Positions 12,101 through 22,904 of a DNA stretch of 64,000 nucleotides are shown piece after piece; position 1 is the first letter of the stretch, and each line of letters opens with the position of its first letter. The stretch is taken from contig CM076666.1 in assembly GCA_038496675.1 (NCBI GenBank), forward strand, positions 11,649,517-11,713,516, in the 5' to 3' direction. The DNA is from Rachycentron canadum. Taxonomy: Eukaryota; Chordata; Actinopteri; Carangiformes; Rachycentridae. The notes below the pieces were generated by a model that ran no database searches, had not been told where the DNA came from, and saw nothing but the letters and a program-made list of their open reading frames with translations. The position numbers and the translations under genes are program-made.

Positions 12101-15100
12101 GAAGCTGGACAGAGAGAGCAGTGTTGATACAGGTTACCCTGCGTCAGCCAATACTCCCGTCACTGGTCTTGATCACAATGTACAGCAAAGAGATCTGTCC
12201 ATGTGAGTGCCCTATGTTTTTATTTACATGGTCTGGTTACTGGACCAGGCACATATATATACTGTCACTCTGTAATAAGCCAGTTTGTCCCATGAATTTC
12301 ATAGTTCATTCAAGTAGTTGACTGACTGTTATTGAATTTGGTCTTTGACAAATAAGTTTCAGTCAATATATAAAACTATGTGTCAGAGTGTGTGTTATTT
12401 ATCAGAGATTTTGACATTTTATATGCTAAAGATTAAAATCTTTGCTCAAGAAACGCAAAATGCAAACGTTAGTAAATACCACTGTATTTGGATACATGGT
12501 AGTAGCAAAATGGCTGCAAAAACAAAAATGTACTCATGTTGATTATGTTTTGTATTTACTGATTCAATCATTTGTTTTTCTTGCTGCTTATATGAAGAAC
12601 CTCCTATATTTATATACTATTTGTGTGTCTGCAGTGGTTCTTGCACAGATGATCCAGAGGATATGACACGTCACAGGACGCCTCCTCCTAATGACCAGGA
12701 TCAAGTGACTTTTGATGCTCAGCAAAGCTGTTCCAGTTCACAGAAACTGTTTCTCGATGACTTAGATGTTACACCTGAAAAAGAAGGTATGGTACTGAGT
12801 TATATTGGATAATCAAAGTTACTTTCATGCAGACCTTTATGACGGAGACAATTAATTGGTGTGTTTGATCATTTTAGACAGAGGTACTGACAGTGAAGGA
12901 TTGGATGTCTCATCCTCTATTTCCCAGGGAAACATCTCTCAAAACATCTGCACGCCTGACACGGTGAATATTACCACTCAGGATTGCCATTCTTTATATG
13001 TAGGGATAATGATGATGGACAGTCAATGTTGTCAAACACAAATAACTCATTTCTGTCCTTCCCAGAGTTTAAAACTTGCAGACCTGGATTTATCAGAAAA
13101 AGCTGAAGATATGTTTAGTTCCACCTCTCTGTGAGTTTCTAATGTTGCTTATTGAACTTTTATTTATTTTTGGAACAACGTGTGATGTTTTTCTTTATTA
13201 CATAACTCTTCTTCATCTTTATCTACCATGTTTTATCTAGTGTGTTTTTTTTTTTTCATTCTTTAATTCTTAGAAGTCTCCGAGCTCCTTCAAACCCAGA
13301 GCCCCAAGTTCTTCCTACTGTCCAACCTGAGGCTGCCAAACTTCACACAGACCTTTCTGATGCAACTGGACTGCTGCTCCCCAATACACCTGCATGTCCT
13401 CCAAGTCTTCAGCCACAAGATTCCTCGGCTGGTGCAGCTGCCGCTGTTTCTACAGCCTCCAGTCAGCCATCATCCTCTCAGACTCCACCAATGAGACAGC
13501 GGCTGGGTGAAGACTTATTTAGATTGGTCCAGGTAAGAAGTAAAGTAAATCACACTCACCTGTCTTAAGCAATTGATTCTTAACTGTTTTTTTTTTGTCC
13601 TTTGTTGCAGCATATTAACTACATGAGCCTCATGGAGGTTTTGGGAGCTTCATTTTCCAACCTGCAACTTGCCCAGCAGAGCACTTCTTTGGCTCAGTCT
13701 AACATGAACTCCTTGCCCCCTAATGTGCCATTATCTTATGTAACCAATTTCATTCCTCAACCACATGCCTTACCTGTTCAAACCCCCCTTTCTCTGGCAC
13801 CCCAGACACAGTCCGCTGTGCCAAATTCAGGATCTAACAACCCTCTGGCCCCTGCATGTATGTTTGTAGACCAGCCTGCTGAACAGAGCACAGATAAAAC
13901 CTCACCAACAGCTGGCCAGTGTCGAATCACCAGAAATCCACTCCCTGCTGCCAGTGGTGTAGGTGTAAATTATCAGGTATTGGTCAAATGTATCCCTAAG
14001 CTGTGAAACATTGTCTTTATGTGTAAACAACATCCAACATCATAGTGATGTGAAGCTAAATACAGTTTCTTTTTTCTTCAGGAAATGCAGCCACTCTCTG
14101 TTCGGGCGGAGTCACCAGAAATCCAATTTATACAGAGCAGAAGGTTAATCCCATCCTCCCAGGGGCTCCTGGTCACTACTGATATTAGTCACACTGTCCC
14201 CAGTGCCCCTGTGGTGCTGCAGTCTCATGGTAGCATACAAAATAACCATGCTCCCCAGGACTTGGGTGTGAAGTTACTTCAGCTTCAGCATCCCCCATTG
14301 CCCAAGCAAAGTGCCCTACCACACTATCCTGCAGCCCAAAGGCCCCAAACGGTGCACACTGCAAACCCTGCAACTCTAGAATCCCATCAATCCAAGCTTA
14401 GACACAATCACCAAGCCACTTCAAGGAGGGATGAAGAAACAAAAATAAGTGGGTCTTCAGTTCCAAGAAGACAACTCAGTTTTAATCATCCAGCTCCCAA
14501 GAACTCTCATCCCGAGATTCAGACATCAGAGAGGTCCAGAGGGCAGGAGTTCTCTTTACTTCCTCCTGCTTTACCAGCTCAAACACCTGCACCATTGCAG
14601 GGTGTTCGCCTGCTGCACTTTCAGCCTGTTTCACACAGCAACATCACATTCCCTAAGCTTCCCTTACCATCTTCTTCTAGGCCCTCTTCTGTCTTTGCAG
14701 CTCCAATGAGAGAAACACCTCTGATCAAGCTTCTACATATAGAGCCAGGACCAAAAATGGCAAGCAATGCATCTACTTCAAGATATTTAAGCCAGCTGAT
14801 GTGTAAATTAATTGCGATGTAATTTATGTACAGATATCTGTCTTTACAATAGATTTTGCCTGTAGCAACTCCTTCAAAACAAATGACCCGTCTCATGTCC
14901 ATGGAGGAGTTGACAGTGATTGGGAAGCTGAACACTGAAGAGGCTCGACCACGGCTGCTCAGAGTAGATCTACCTACAGAAATGACGAGAACCAATACCA
15001 CTTCTCCCAGCTCCAAGTCCAGCAAGAGGCAATTAAAATACATTATTAGTTATGTTATTGATTGCTGTTTTTGTGAATCAATTGTTTTTACTCACTGTGC

Positions 15101-18100
15101 TTGCTATGTGTTGTTTCTAGGCAGAGGAGGAGAGAGGAGAAGGCGAGGGGGGCAAGAAAAGCAGAGGTCACATTCAGACCAAATGAGTCCATCATCCCTA
15201 CGCAAGAGGTTGAAGAATATTCATTCAAATAAGAAGTATTTTGTACAATTAACAATACTAAATTGTTATTCCACTATCATTTGTTTGTTCTAACATTTTT
15301 ACAGCTGACAGAGCCCGTAATTGAAGAACCTACAGTTGCAGAAAGAATCACCCCTGGAGATGACTTTGCCATTCCTCTTGGTAAGTCTCAAATACATTCC
15401 TGATTGCGTTTATCTTTTCCATGGAGCGATCAATCACTTTATATTTAGATGTGAAACTAAAAGGCAGAAAATATCTACTATTTTGCCACCTAATAAATTT
15501 GTAGGTGACTGGTAGAAAATTCAGAATGAACACGCACCACTATGTCTCAGAGGAGGAACAGAGATCTGCATTCTTGCAGTTTCAAATTTACAGTCATTGA
15601 GTAAAGAGGTGGCAGCACATTATCCATTTATGTGCCCAGACTTCAGTTTCTTTGATGACTCAGCACTGATCACATTCTGTTAAAATGCAGATGACTTAAG
15701 TTTCTCTTAAGCTATTTCTTGACTTATGCACTGATACAGTAAAAAATAAATTTTATTGAACTAATCTTGTTTAAATTAGTAATTACATTTAGGTTCTATT
15801 TTTCTTTATAACAATTTACCCCTTATCGCCCTTTGCCTTATGTGTGTTACACAAAGTTTAATGTATTTCTTAATCACATAGATTACAAAATTGTGTTTAC
15901 AATTCTATTGATCTGTTGTTTTTTCTTAATGAACTTCAAGGATCCTATGACTCTTTGCTGACTGGTCAGATATTATTGGACAAGGCCATGTCTACTTCAG
16001 CTGAGCTTCAGGCTTTTGCTGCCACATGTAAAAGACCCCCAGAGTGCCATGATGCTTTCACCAACACAGACCCAGGTAACAGGGGATTTTTGTTTCAAGG
16101 CATTATCTGTTTTGGTCAACGAGAAATTAATAACATCAATTAAATGTCTCTGTTCTGCTTTTTCTGTTGTGTGTATATTTAAGTGCATTTTTAAAAAAAA
16201 TATTCCCAGCAAGTCATATGTTGACAATTTGTCTTTCAGCTTCTCCCCCCACACTTGTGAACAAAGCTGTGTCTGCCTCTGTGACTAATAGTAGCACTAA
16301 ATGTAAGTTGTTCTGAATATGTACATGCTTGGACAATGCATTGCTTTTTTATTTTTTGTAGATACAATAATGAGTTACACATGTATGTGTTTTCTCTCCA
16401 TGCAGCTCAAAGTTCACCAAATTTTCAGGATTGTAATAAATATCCTTTTCAAGACACAGGGAATACCCCAAAGAAACCAGAGAGGATTTTGGTAAGGCCA
16501 GACATGGAGGTGAACTCAACACTGTGAATGTGAACCAATCTTTGTCTAAATAGATCATTCCTTAAATAGTGTAATGACCATAGCACAAAATGCTAGTGGT
16601 GCCTACTATTCAGTATGTAGAATACAACTGACTTGTACCTTTTTTATTTTTAAAATTGCATTCTAGCAAAGGGTTACTTTAGTCAATGGATATTATAATA
16701 TACTTCTCTGTGTTTCTTGGTCTTTGTCTCAGGATCTGCAGAGCCGCCAGTTCATAAGTGTCCTGGATCTAGAAGACAAAATGCTGCACCATGATTTGCC
16801 ACTGTGTCTCAGCCCAGGAGCACAGGATGTTACTCCCATCCATCCTTCTACCCCTACCTCTGCTCAGCTTCATGTTATTGCAACTTCTGTTATTAATAGT
16901 GCTGCTGCTGATGACGATGATGATAATGATAATAATAGTCCACAACCTTCTGTCACAATTACAGACAACCCCCTTAAACCTACCACTCACCCAGGTCTTT
17001 ATTTTGGCTGCCTCACATATTTATGTCTTAATATTTAATACGATCACTATTGGTGAAATTTGGTCTTAATATCTTTTGTACTGTGTACTCCAGTTATACC
17101 TGAAGCTCCTCCGTTACGCACCCTCATTGAGCCCAATGCAAATCCAGAGAGAATCACTTCACCATTCATGGCAGATCCATCTGACTCTGAGATCTGTCAA
17201 GCCATAAGGATGCAGAGCATTGGACCTCACACAGCCTCCTCCTCACCTCCAGCAGTCTGGTTCTCCTCTCGCCTGTCAGAGCTGGATGCCCAGTTGGCTG
17301 CACTACAGAACATTGCAGACCATCTGGAGATGGACTTTTCCAACTCCAGAATGGTACTATTATTACATAAGTATAATAATTATTGTTTTGCTTTTATTTT
17401 TAAATACATGAGTGCTAATAAAATTTTACTCTACATATTTTAGTAGACAATAAGCTACTAAGGCTAACAAATTTATGTATGTAACCGTTACTTGTCTTAC
17501 TTTGTCTTTGTGTAGCTGGTGAACACCATTGAAAACCTCACTCCAGTCTTGGCTCCTGATGTGAAGAGTACCATGGCAGTAAAAAAAACTGTCAGACTGT
17601 CTGTCCCACAGGAAGGTCTGCCTTTAATTATTTAATCTATATTGAAAGCCAAAACTGCATTGTATTTAAAATACACTGAAATTACTTGAAATTCAGAAGT
17701 AAAAGTTATATCTTTTATCTAGTAACCTACACTATGCTAACATTTTTTAAAAACCTTCTGTTAATGTCAAACATATGTTTTCTGTATGTGACAGTATGGA
17801 CACAACAGTCTGACATTTTAAGGGAGCCAAATGCCTGTGAAGAGGAAGAGGAAAATCAGAAGGACAAATATGTGATTCATAGTGACTCCTGCACTTCAGA
17901 AAGAAACCCTTCTATCCATTATTTCCCTCCTTCTCCCCGTGATCCTTCCTACCTTTACTCCCCTCCAAGTAAAGATTTGTTTTGTTTGTTCAAATATTTT
18001 CTGAAAAAATCTTACTACTTTAAACAACTGAATGCCTTTGAAGTGCTAGATAGAGATTTAGAAATTACAGTTTTAGGCTTTTTCTGTGTATGGCACAGTA

Positions 18101-20323
18101 TCACTCCTGAATGGCAACTGCCCATTAAAAACAATATTTGTAAATTTTCACCTAAAAAGGGATTAAAGTATCTTTTGAATTAGACTTTTATCAAGAAATT
18201 ACAAGAAAATCAGATGATAAAGGAATTCAAAACACTGTTTGACTTCAAAGTGATTTTAGATTCTATTTTCTTCTATTGTCAGATACATTATTAGTTATTT
18301 TCACAGGACAATCATAATATTACAAGTTACTATTTCATCTTTTTAATGCATGTGTTTCGCCTACAGAAATGAAAGATCAGTTGAGTGAAGCATCTGGAAT
18401 ATCTCATGTGTAAGTTTAAGTGAAGTCTTGTATCCCTGTGACTTCCATTATCAGTTATGGAGCTTTAATTTCACAATACTCTCCACAATCTCTAGATGGG
18501 AAGATGAAAATCTAGGTCAGACCGGGCTATTGGATACAGCAGAAATCTTAGACGAGTTGGTAAAAGAAGGGTATTTGTCTCCAACTGACCTGGACATGTC
18601 TGTTTCACACACTGCACACGATAGCAGGTATGGTGCCTAAAATGACTGCAGAACAAATGACTACTTAAGCAACTATGAGTATCCCTGAGCTGAAAATGTA
18701 ACCCACAGCAGGCTGGATCAGCAGCAAAGTAGCTGGATGTCGCAGAGAAGTGTCCTTCCAGAGGATGAGCGGCGAGAGCTGAGGATCTGGATGAGAAGGA
18801 AACAGAGGGAAAGACTGGCTGCTTATCAAAAACACAGAGAAAGCCTGAGGGAGAGGGAGCATAAACCTTTTAGTTCCTCTGGAAAAGTGGTAAGATATGG
18901 TTGCCTTTTTACTAGAATTGATATTCCATCATATGCTATAATTTTTAACATTACATCCACATTGCCGTCCACCTGCTATGCCTCCTTCTACAGAAATCAA
19001 CAAACAGAAATCTAGCAACCATTTGGAGAAGTAGAGAAGAAAAAGAAAAGTATGTACCTGTTTGCACTGTCTGTACTCAGGAGACATGCTTCTGTAGGAA
19101 TGTAACTGCTATTTGCATTTGGTTTAATAGGTCAATGTTACTGGAGCAATACAACCAGAGGACCCGTGAAGCTTGTTCTCTGGCCAGTGACTTCCCCGCC
19201 ACTCCTCCAATCCTACACAGTTCTTCACAGCCTCCTCACATCACACGGCCCACCTCCACTCCACCCTCTGGCAGCACTCGCAGGTACCATCTGCTAGTAA
19301 TCTGACCAGGCTCTTGTCTCATTAAATAGTAATTGTACTCTGATACATCATTGGAACTAATCATTACTCATTTATTAATTATTTTACAATGATCAGAATC
19401 TGTATTGACCAAGTTTGTTTTGTATATTCATTCTAAACAACTGGAATGATCTAGATCTGTTAATTGAGGTAATATCTTATTCACAGGGCCTACAGCGCAC
19501 CTGCTAATGATAAAACAACTCTTAAGTCACAGTCAGGACAAACTCAACCCCGCTTTCGTCCATGGACTGCTGAGGTGCAGGGACGGCCTTTCGAGGATCA
19601 CTTCAGGAGACTGGGACTACATAGACCTGGTACTGTAAAGAGATGCAACACATTTTATTTGTAAATAAATATACACTTTCATAAATGTTTATCCACTTAA
19701 TGCCAGGAGAGGAAATATTAAATGAGAAATGTGTCTGTGTTGTATGATCTTATGTTATCAGTTACCTCTCTGCCAAGGGATCGCCTGTCTCAGGTGACCA
19801 GACGCGGCATGCTTACTGACACAAAGAGCCACACTAAACTGCTTGCTCACAGCCAGAGTGAGGAATGGCATACTGGAAACCAGAGAAAGACGAGGTTGAC
19901 TAAAAGTCCCTCAGGAGGAACTGGTGTAGGAATTCAGAGGGCGAAGACCAAGGTGAAAGACAGAGACACAGTAAATCTTTGGGAGCCCACCTCAGAACGT
20001 AATAGGCTGCTGGACTTAGAGGAGTCAGAGTCTAACATAGTAAGAATCACATTTTTTATAACATATTAGCATATATCTATAAGGAATGATGCATTTCTAT
20101 GCAGTAACAGTAATTTTGCTTCTATGTAAATGATGTCTAGTTTCATCCATAGTTGTGCTTCTCTCAGGTTTTGGCTGGACTTTTGAATGAGCAGGATGAT
20201 GGTGCCAGAGCTGGTGTGTCAGGGATGGACTGGCTGGACAACTTGTCAGAGAGCGCCAGCAGCAGCCTCAGCAAAATAGACTGGGCTGCTATAGAGAGGA
20301 TGGTGGCTGCAGAGGAAGCTTGA
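3251..20323 (+). CDS. cplane1: CPLANE1 orthologue, ciliogenesis and planar polarity effector (JBTS17/C5orf42)
   Basis: This is a 48-exon gene encoding about 3,285-3,319 residues, against about 3,200 in human CPLANE1. The start ATG at 3251 opens the conserved N-terminus (MELKLEV...KKPWP...WLGQ, then EKESVFLLDDKRISEIN). The last exon ends in TGA at 20321-20323. The N-terminal ~700 residues have propeller-like WD motifs (SGDGMRVLL...FLWE, FSPDGRLLAI). The middle carries QRLGEDLFRLVQ..INYMSLMEVLGASFSNLQ, and the C-terminal part carries VTFRPNESIIPTQE and WMRRKQRERLAAY. In the CPLANE complex with Intu, Fuz and Wdpcp, the family recruits IFT-A proteins at basal bodies, and human mutations cause Joubert and OFD VI syndromes. 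I traced phases exon by exon. All agree except exon 20/21, which is one base short. At least two introns use GC-AG sites. Introns are mostly about 70-500 bases. The identity is secure. A few exon borders are my best choice among alternatives. Confidence 0.95.
6329..9776 (+). CDS. cplane1: cplane1 exons 11-20
   Basis: The exons are 6329-7116, 7213-7403, 7545-7625, 7713-7877, 8131-8298, 8383-8614, 8755-8891, 8995-9212, 9292-9507 and 9629-9776. Exon 11 (788 bases) is the second largest in the gene. The stretch contains the helical, TPR-like segments VFQEVRICLALLYSLLSQY and EAQELGDHMACLIL, and later LLLGGLLPEAVWLAYHLGDWKTAV. The end of exon 19 is a choice: a donor after CACAAG (about 9460) is possible, but the longer version to 9507 gives better-looking protein. 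Exon 20 ends ATT A at a strong gtgaga donor, leaving phase 1, which does not fit exon 21. Confidence 0.85.
9874..12202 (+). CDS. cplane1: cplane1 exons 21-25, including the largest exon
   Basis: The exons are 9874-9973, 10068-10217, 10321-10432, 10704-11019 and 11105-12202. Exon 21 encodes the strongly family-like ELCGLCWMLHVRDQLS. Its frame needs two bases carried over from exon 20, but only one is available. Exon 25 (1,098 bases) is the largest. It runs from RDKKAKKFATKTAVKIKNAI, a basic segment, through EFELEDEEYLNFLALFLSYVLE to a serine/proline-rich stretch and FPELGRLLEWMVRWADRRVLL. It closes at a gtgagt donor after 12202. The middle of the protein is acidic and low in complexity. Confidence 0.88.
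12635..15028 (+). CDS. cplane1: cplane1 exons 26-31 (Ser/Pro-rich middle)
   Basis: The exons are 12635-12786, 12878-13130, 13274-13532, 13611-13976, 14082-14759 and 14853-15028. Within exon 27, bases 12964-13065 could instead be a 102-base intron. It has a gtgaat donor, a good polypyrimidine tract and a cccag acceptor. Its length is a multiple of three, so both forms stay in frame. The border of exons 30/31 has two in-frame readings: a GC-AG intron 14760-14852, or a GT-AG intron 14803-14865. Exon 31 ends at AAG AG followed by gcaatt, and no phase-2 GT donor is available there. The protein is rich in Ser, Pro, Gln and Thr, apart from the conserved INYMSLMEVLGASFSNLQ. Confidence 0.82.
15121..17968 (+). 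CDS. cplane1: cplane1 exons 32-40 (Joubert-family conserved segment)
   Basis: The exons are 15121-15208, 15305-15380, 15941-16075, 16240-16302, 16406-16491, 16733-16994, 17094-17353, 17516-17615 and 17795-17968. All phases agree. Exon 32 opens with an Arg/Glu-rich stretch and then KAEVTFRPNESIIPTQE. Exons 33-34 encode ERITPGDDFAIPLGSYDSLL and end in FTNTDP, both typical of the family. Exon 37 encodes LHVIATSVINS followed by an Ala/Asp/Asn run produced by GCT, GAT and AAT repeats at 16901-16938. Exon 38 ends with LDAQLAALQNIADHLEMDF, a probable helix or coiled coil. Confidence 0.88.
18367..20323 (+). CDS. cplane1: cplane1 exons 41-48 (C-terminus)
   Basis: The exons are 18367-18409, 18496-18627, 18712-18889, 18994-19049, 19131-19283, 19487-19629, 19762-20039 and 20168-20323. 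All phases agree. The region includes AEILDELVKEGYLSPTDLD and a strongly charged helix (EDERRELRIWMRRKQRERL). The terminal exon contains MDWLDNLSESASSSLSKIDW and ends AAEEA-stop. Exon 41 (43 bases) is the smallest in the gene, and exon 44 is only 56 bases. The short exons are supported by phase and by splice-site quality rather than by recognised domains. Confidence 0.85.
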
Positions 20324-20365
20324 GCCTCAGTGTCTCAAGAAAAAGACAAGCAGTGCCATGTTGAC

Positions 20366-20371
20366 AATAAA
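20366..20371 (+). terminator. cplane1: cplane1 poly(A) signal candidate
   Basis: AATAAA lies 43 bases after the cplane1 stop codon. Further copies lie at 20482-20487 and 20713-20718. Use of the first would give a very short 3' untranslated region, and use of the last one of about 400 bases. Sequence alone cannot decide between them. Confidence 0.5.
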
Positions 20372-20729
20372 GTCAATGGTATATTACTGACAAAAAACTT
20401 CCCATGTGCCTATTAAATGTACTGTAAATCAGAAGCATCATAAAGTGTGACAATAGAAACTATATTTTAGAAAACATGTTTAATAAATTGAATATGTCAG
20501 CACTTGTCTTTTGTATCATTCATGTCATTTGTATTTTTTATGTGTAAAATAGGCATAAAATATTATTTGTGATATAATCACTTATTTTCAAATGTAATTT
20601 GAAATAGAATATTTGTCTTAATGACATCTTCATATGTATTTGTGCCATTTGTGTGTATGTGCTAACTATAGTTTATTTTTCTACAGACTTGACAACATTA
20701 CAGTTAAATCTGAATAAAAACCTTAAAAA

Positions 20730-21392
20730 GCTGTTTCATCTCATTTCCCTCGTTGTATTGTAGCCTGAGAGAGTGGCCCACGAGATGCACATGTGAATCT
20801 TAATGTTTAATGTTTGGCTTAATTTGTTCTTATCATTATTCTATTTGTTTTCAGCGCATATTACAGACAGACACATTCCTGTAATATTTAATGTTGCAGG
20901 GAACTTTTCACCACATGTTGCTCTGGACTCCAGGTTTTGCAGTGGATCTATAAACATCTAAATTAGATTTATAGTTTGTCTTTTGAAAATAATGTGATGT
21001 AGCAGTTTTCCAGCTTCGTCTATGGTTCTTAAATTTAGATCCTTTAGAGTTTGGCAGGGAAAACAGCCATGAAGCAGCAGTCAATTGCTTGCTTTTATGG
21101 AAGTTACTATAAATATATGCATAAAATAACAAACAATACAATAATAGTTCTCCTTAGCCTCATATTTAACTTGTAATATTTAAGTGTTTGCATTTTCCTA
21201 TTTTACATTCTGGCCAGAAGATGTTCTGTTCACATGAATCAACAAAAAATGAAACACTCGACCCACTTTGCTGAAATAGCTTCATTAAAGTTGGGAGGTT
21301 TGATGGAGAAACGTCCTGAACGTCGCAGTTGCGGCGCAACGTGAAGAGAAGAAGAACTTCCGGGGTCAAAGGTAACCGTCGTATTTGAAAAC
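20730..21392 (+). promoter_or_regulatory. wdr70: Short cplane1-wdr70 spacer with wdr70 promoter
   Basis: Less than 700 bases separate the last cplane1 poly(A) candidate from the wdr70 start codon. The first 500 bases are AT-rich without recognised elements. The final 100 bases are CpG-richer (GTCGCAGTTGCGGCGCAACG, 21321-21340) and contain an ETS-type CTTCCGG at 21357-21363, 30 bases before the ATG. CpG plus ETS sites without a TATA box is the usual architecture of a housekeeping promoter. The minus-strand ORFs across this stretch (20908-21466) have no protein character. Confidence 0.5.
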
Positions 21393-22904
21393 ATGGATCC
21401 CAACAAAGTGGCTGGAGGTAGCAACTTTTTTGTTGTTGTTGTCATACGTCTATAAGATTTGTACATTCATTTTACTCAACCTCAGTGTACGTGCCGGTGT
21501 AATAGTTCGTACTTCCAGTTTGCTTGACATTTATCAGCTAGCTTTCCTTTAGCTAGTATGTGAAAAGAAGCGGACCTCGTTGCAATTTTTGCTAGCTTTT
21601 CAGTTAGCAAACATTTGCTACCAAGTGTACTTAGTGACTGTACTTAGATTTAATTTACTGTCCTTATTACTCCTGTTGAAGTGACTCAGCATTGTTATCT
21701 TAACAGGCAAGACTCAGTATTTTAACATTTTCTAACGTAACGACGTCAGTTTTTTGGGGAAGGGTTTTTTTTGTGCGTTTACGTGCAAGGCATCTAAGAA
21801 CATGAAACTCATGACCGTGTGTAGCCTGTTGTTATATTAAATAACAGCTACAAGCTGTTTTCTGTGGTATGGCCGGGTCGATATAAAGTCGTTGGGTCAG
21901 GCAACTTTGTATTGTCATTTATGTGTTTTTAAGCTTTCACAACTCCATACTATTTTTACGGTCTTTACAGTAACAATGACTTCTAAAGGGGCCACTGAAT
22001 AGCGCTTGTAGTTGAAACTGCTTCACTTACAAATAAAATGACACAATCGACACAGCTGCATCCTATATTTTCTAACATTTATTTGATAAGCAAATTTCTA
22101 TTACTGTTTTCATAATGAACAATGTGGGGTTTGCCTCTTTTGCAGCATCAGGCAAGATGAGCGATGGAGACATGGCATCTGTCATGGGATTCTCAGGGTT
22201 TGGTATGGCATCCAGTACAAATATTCAGTATGCTTGTTTTATTAATTATATGACAAAGTGACAATGAGTCATAAAAGTCATTGTTTCTTCCAGGTAAGAA
22301 AGCCCGAACATTTGACCTGGATGCCATTTTTGAGCAGACCCGACGAACAGCCATTGAAAGGAGTCAGCACGTATTAGGTAAATTTATCAACAACTATGAT
22401 ATGACAAACTGGTTAGTAATGCATATATGTGGTTAATCATAATTGGTGCATCCCTAGAGGAGCGGCAGAAGGAAACGCAGATGGAGGAGGAAGGCGAAAG
22501 CTCCAAGTCCGTCAAGTCATCAGTCCACACTCAGGGAGACAAAGCTGTTACTACTTCTTCCAGGTACTGACTAGTTGATTTTTTTTTGTGTGTGTTTGAG
22601 TGAAGGTTATATTACAGTTTAGTTTTGATACATACTACATCTGTTATAAAAGTATAAGAAAATCTTTGTTTTGTCTGACGCCTAAATTTTTTTTCTTTTT
22701 AGAAAACAGGACAGTGACAGCAGTAGTGACAGTGATTCAGACTCAGACTCAGAGCTTATTGGGCCACCGGTACCTCGTCAGCATACAGCCCAGGAGGATG
22801 ATGATGAGGTTGTTGGACCTCCTCTTCCACCAGGTTACACAGGCAGCGCGGCTCATAGTGATGATGATGATGATGATTGGGAGGCACAAGATGACGATGA
22901 TGAC
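21393..22904 (+). CDS. wdr70: wdr70 exons 1-5 (acidic N-terminal region)
   Basis: The exons are 21393-21417, 22146-22202, 22294-22377, 22458-22563 and 22703-22904 (474 bases, 158 codons). Exon 3 encodes KARTFDLDAIFEQTRRTAIERS, an almost invariant family block. Exon 5 is built of AGT/GAC/GAT/TCA repeats encoding a Ser-Asp run and a six-residue Asp run (GAT repeats near 22857-22876). It also has the conserved ELIGPPVP and VVGPPLPPG motifs. The minus-strand His-rich ORFs at 22749-22974 are antisense shadows of these GAT repeats. Confidence 0.93.

Noticed and set aside
12345..12634. Short ORFs between cplane1 exons 25 and 26
   Set aside because: They lie wholly within an intron, and their frames do not connect to either neighbouring exon in phase.
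14621..15043. 140-codon minus-strand ORF
   Set aside because: It is antisense to cplane1 exons 30-31 and has no recognisable domain.
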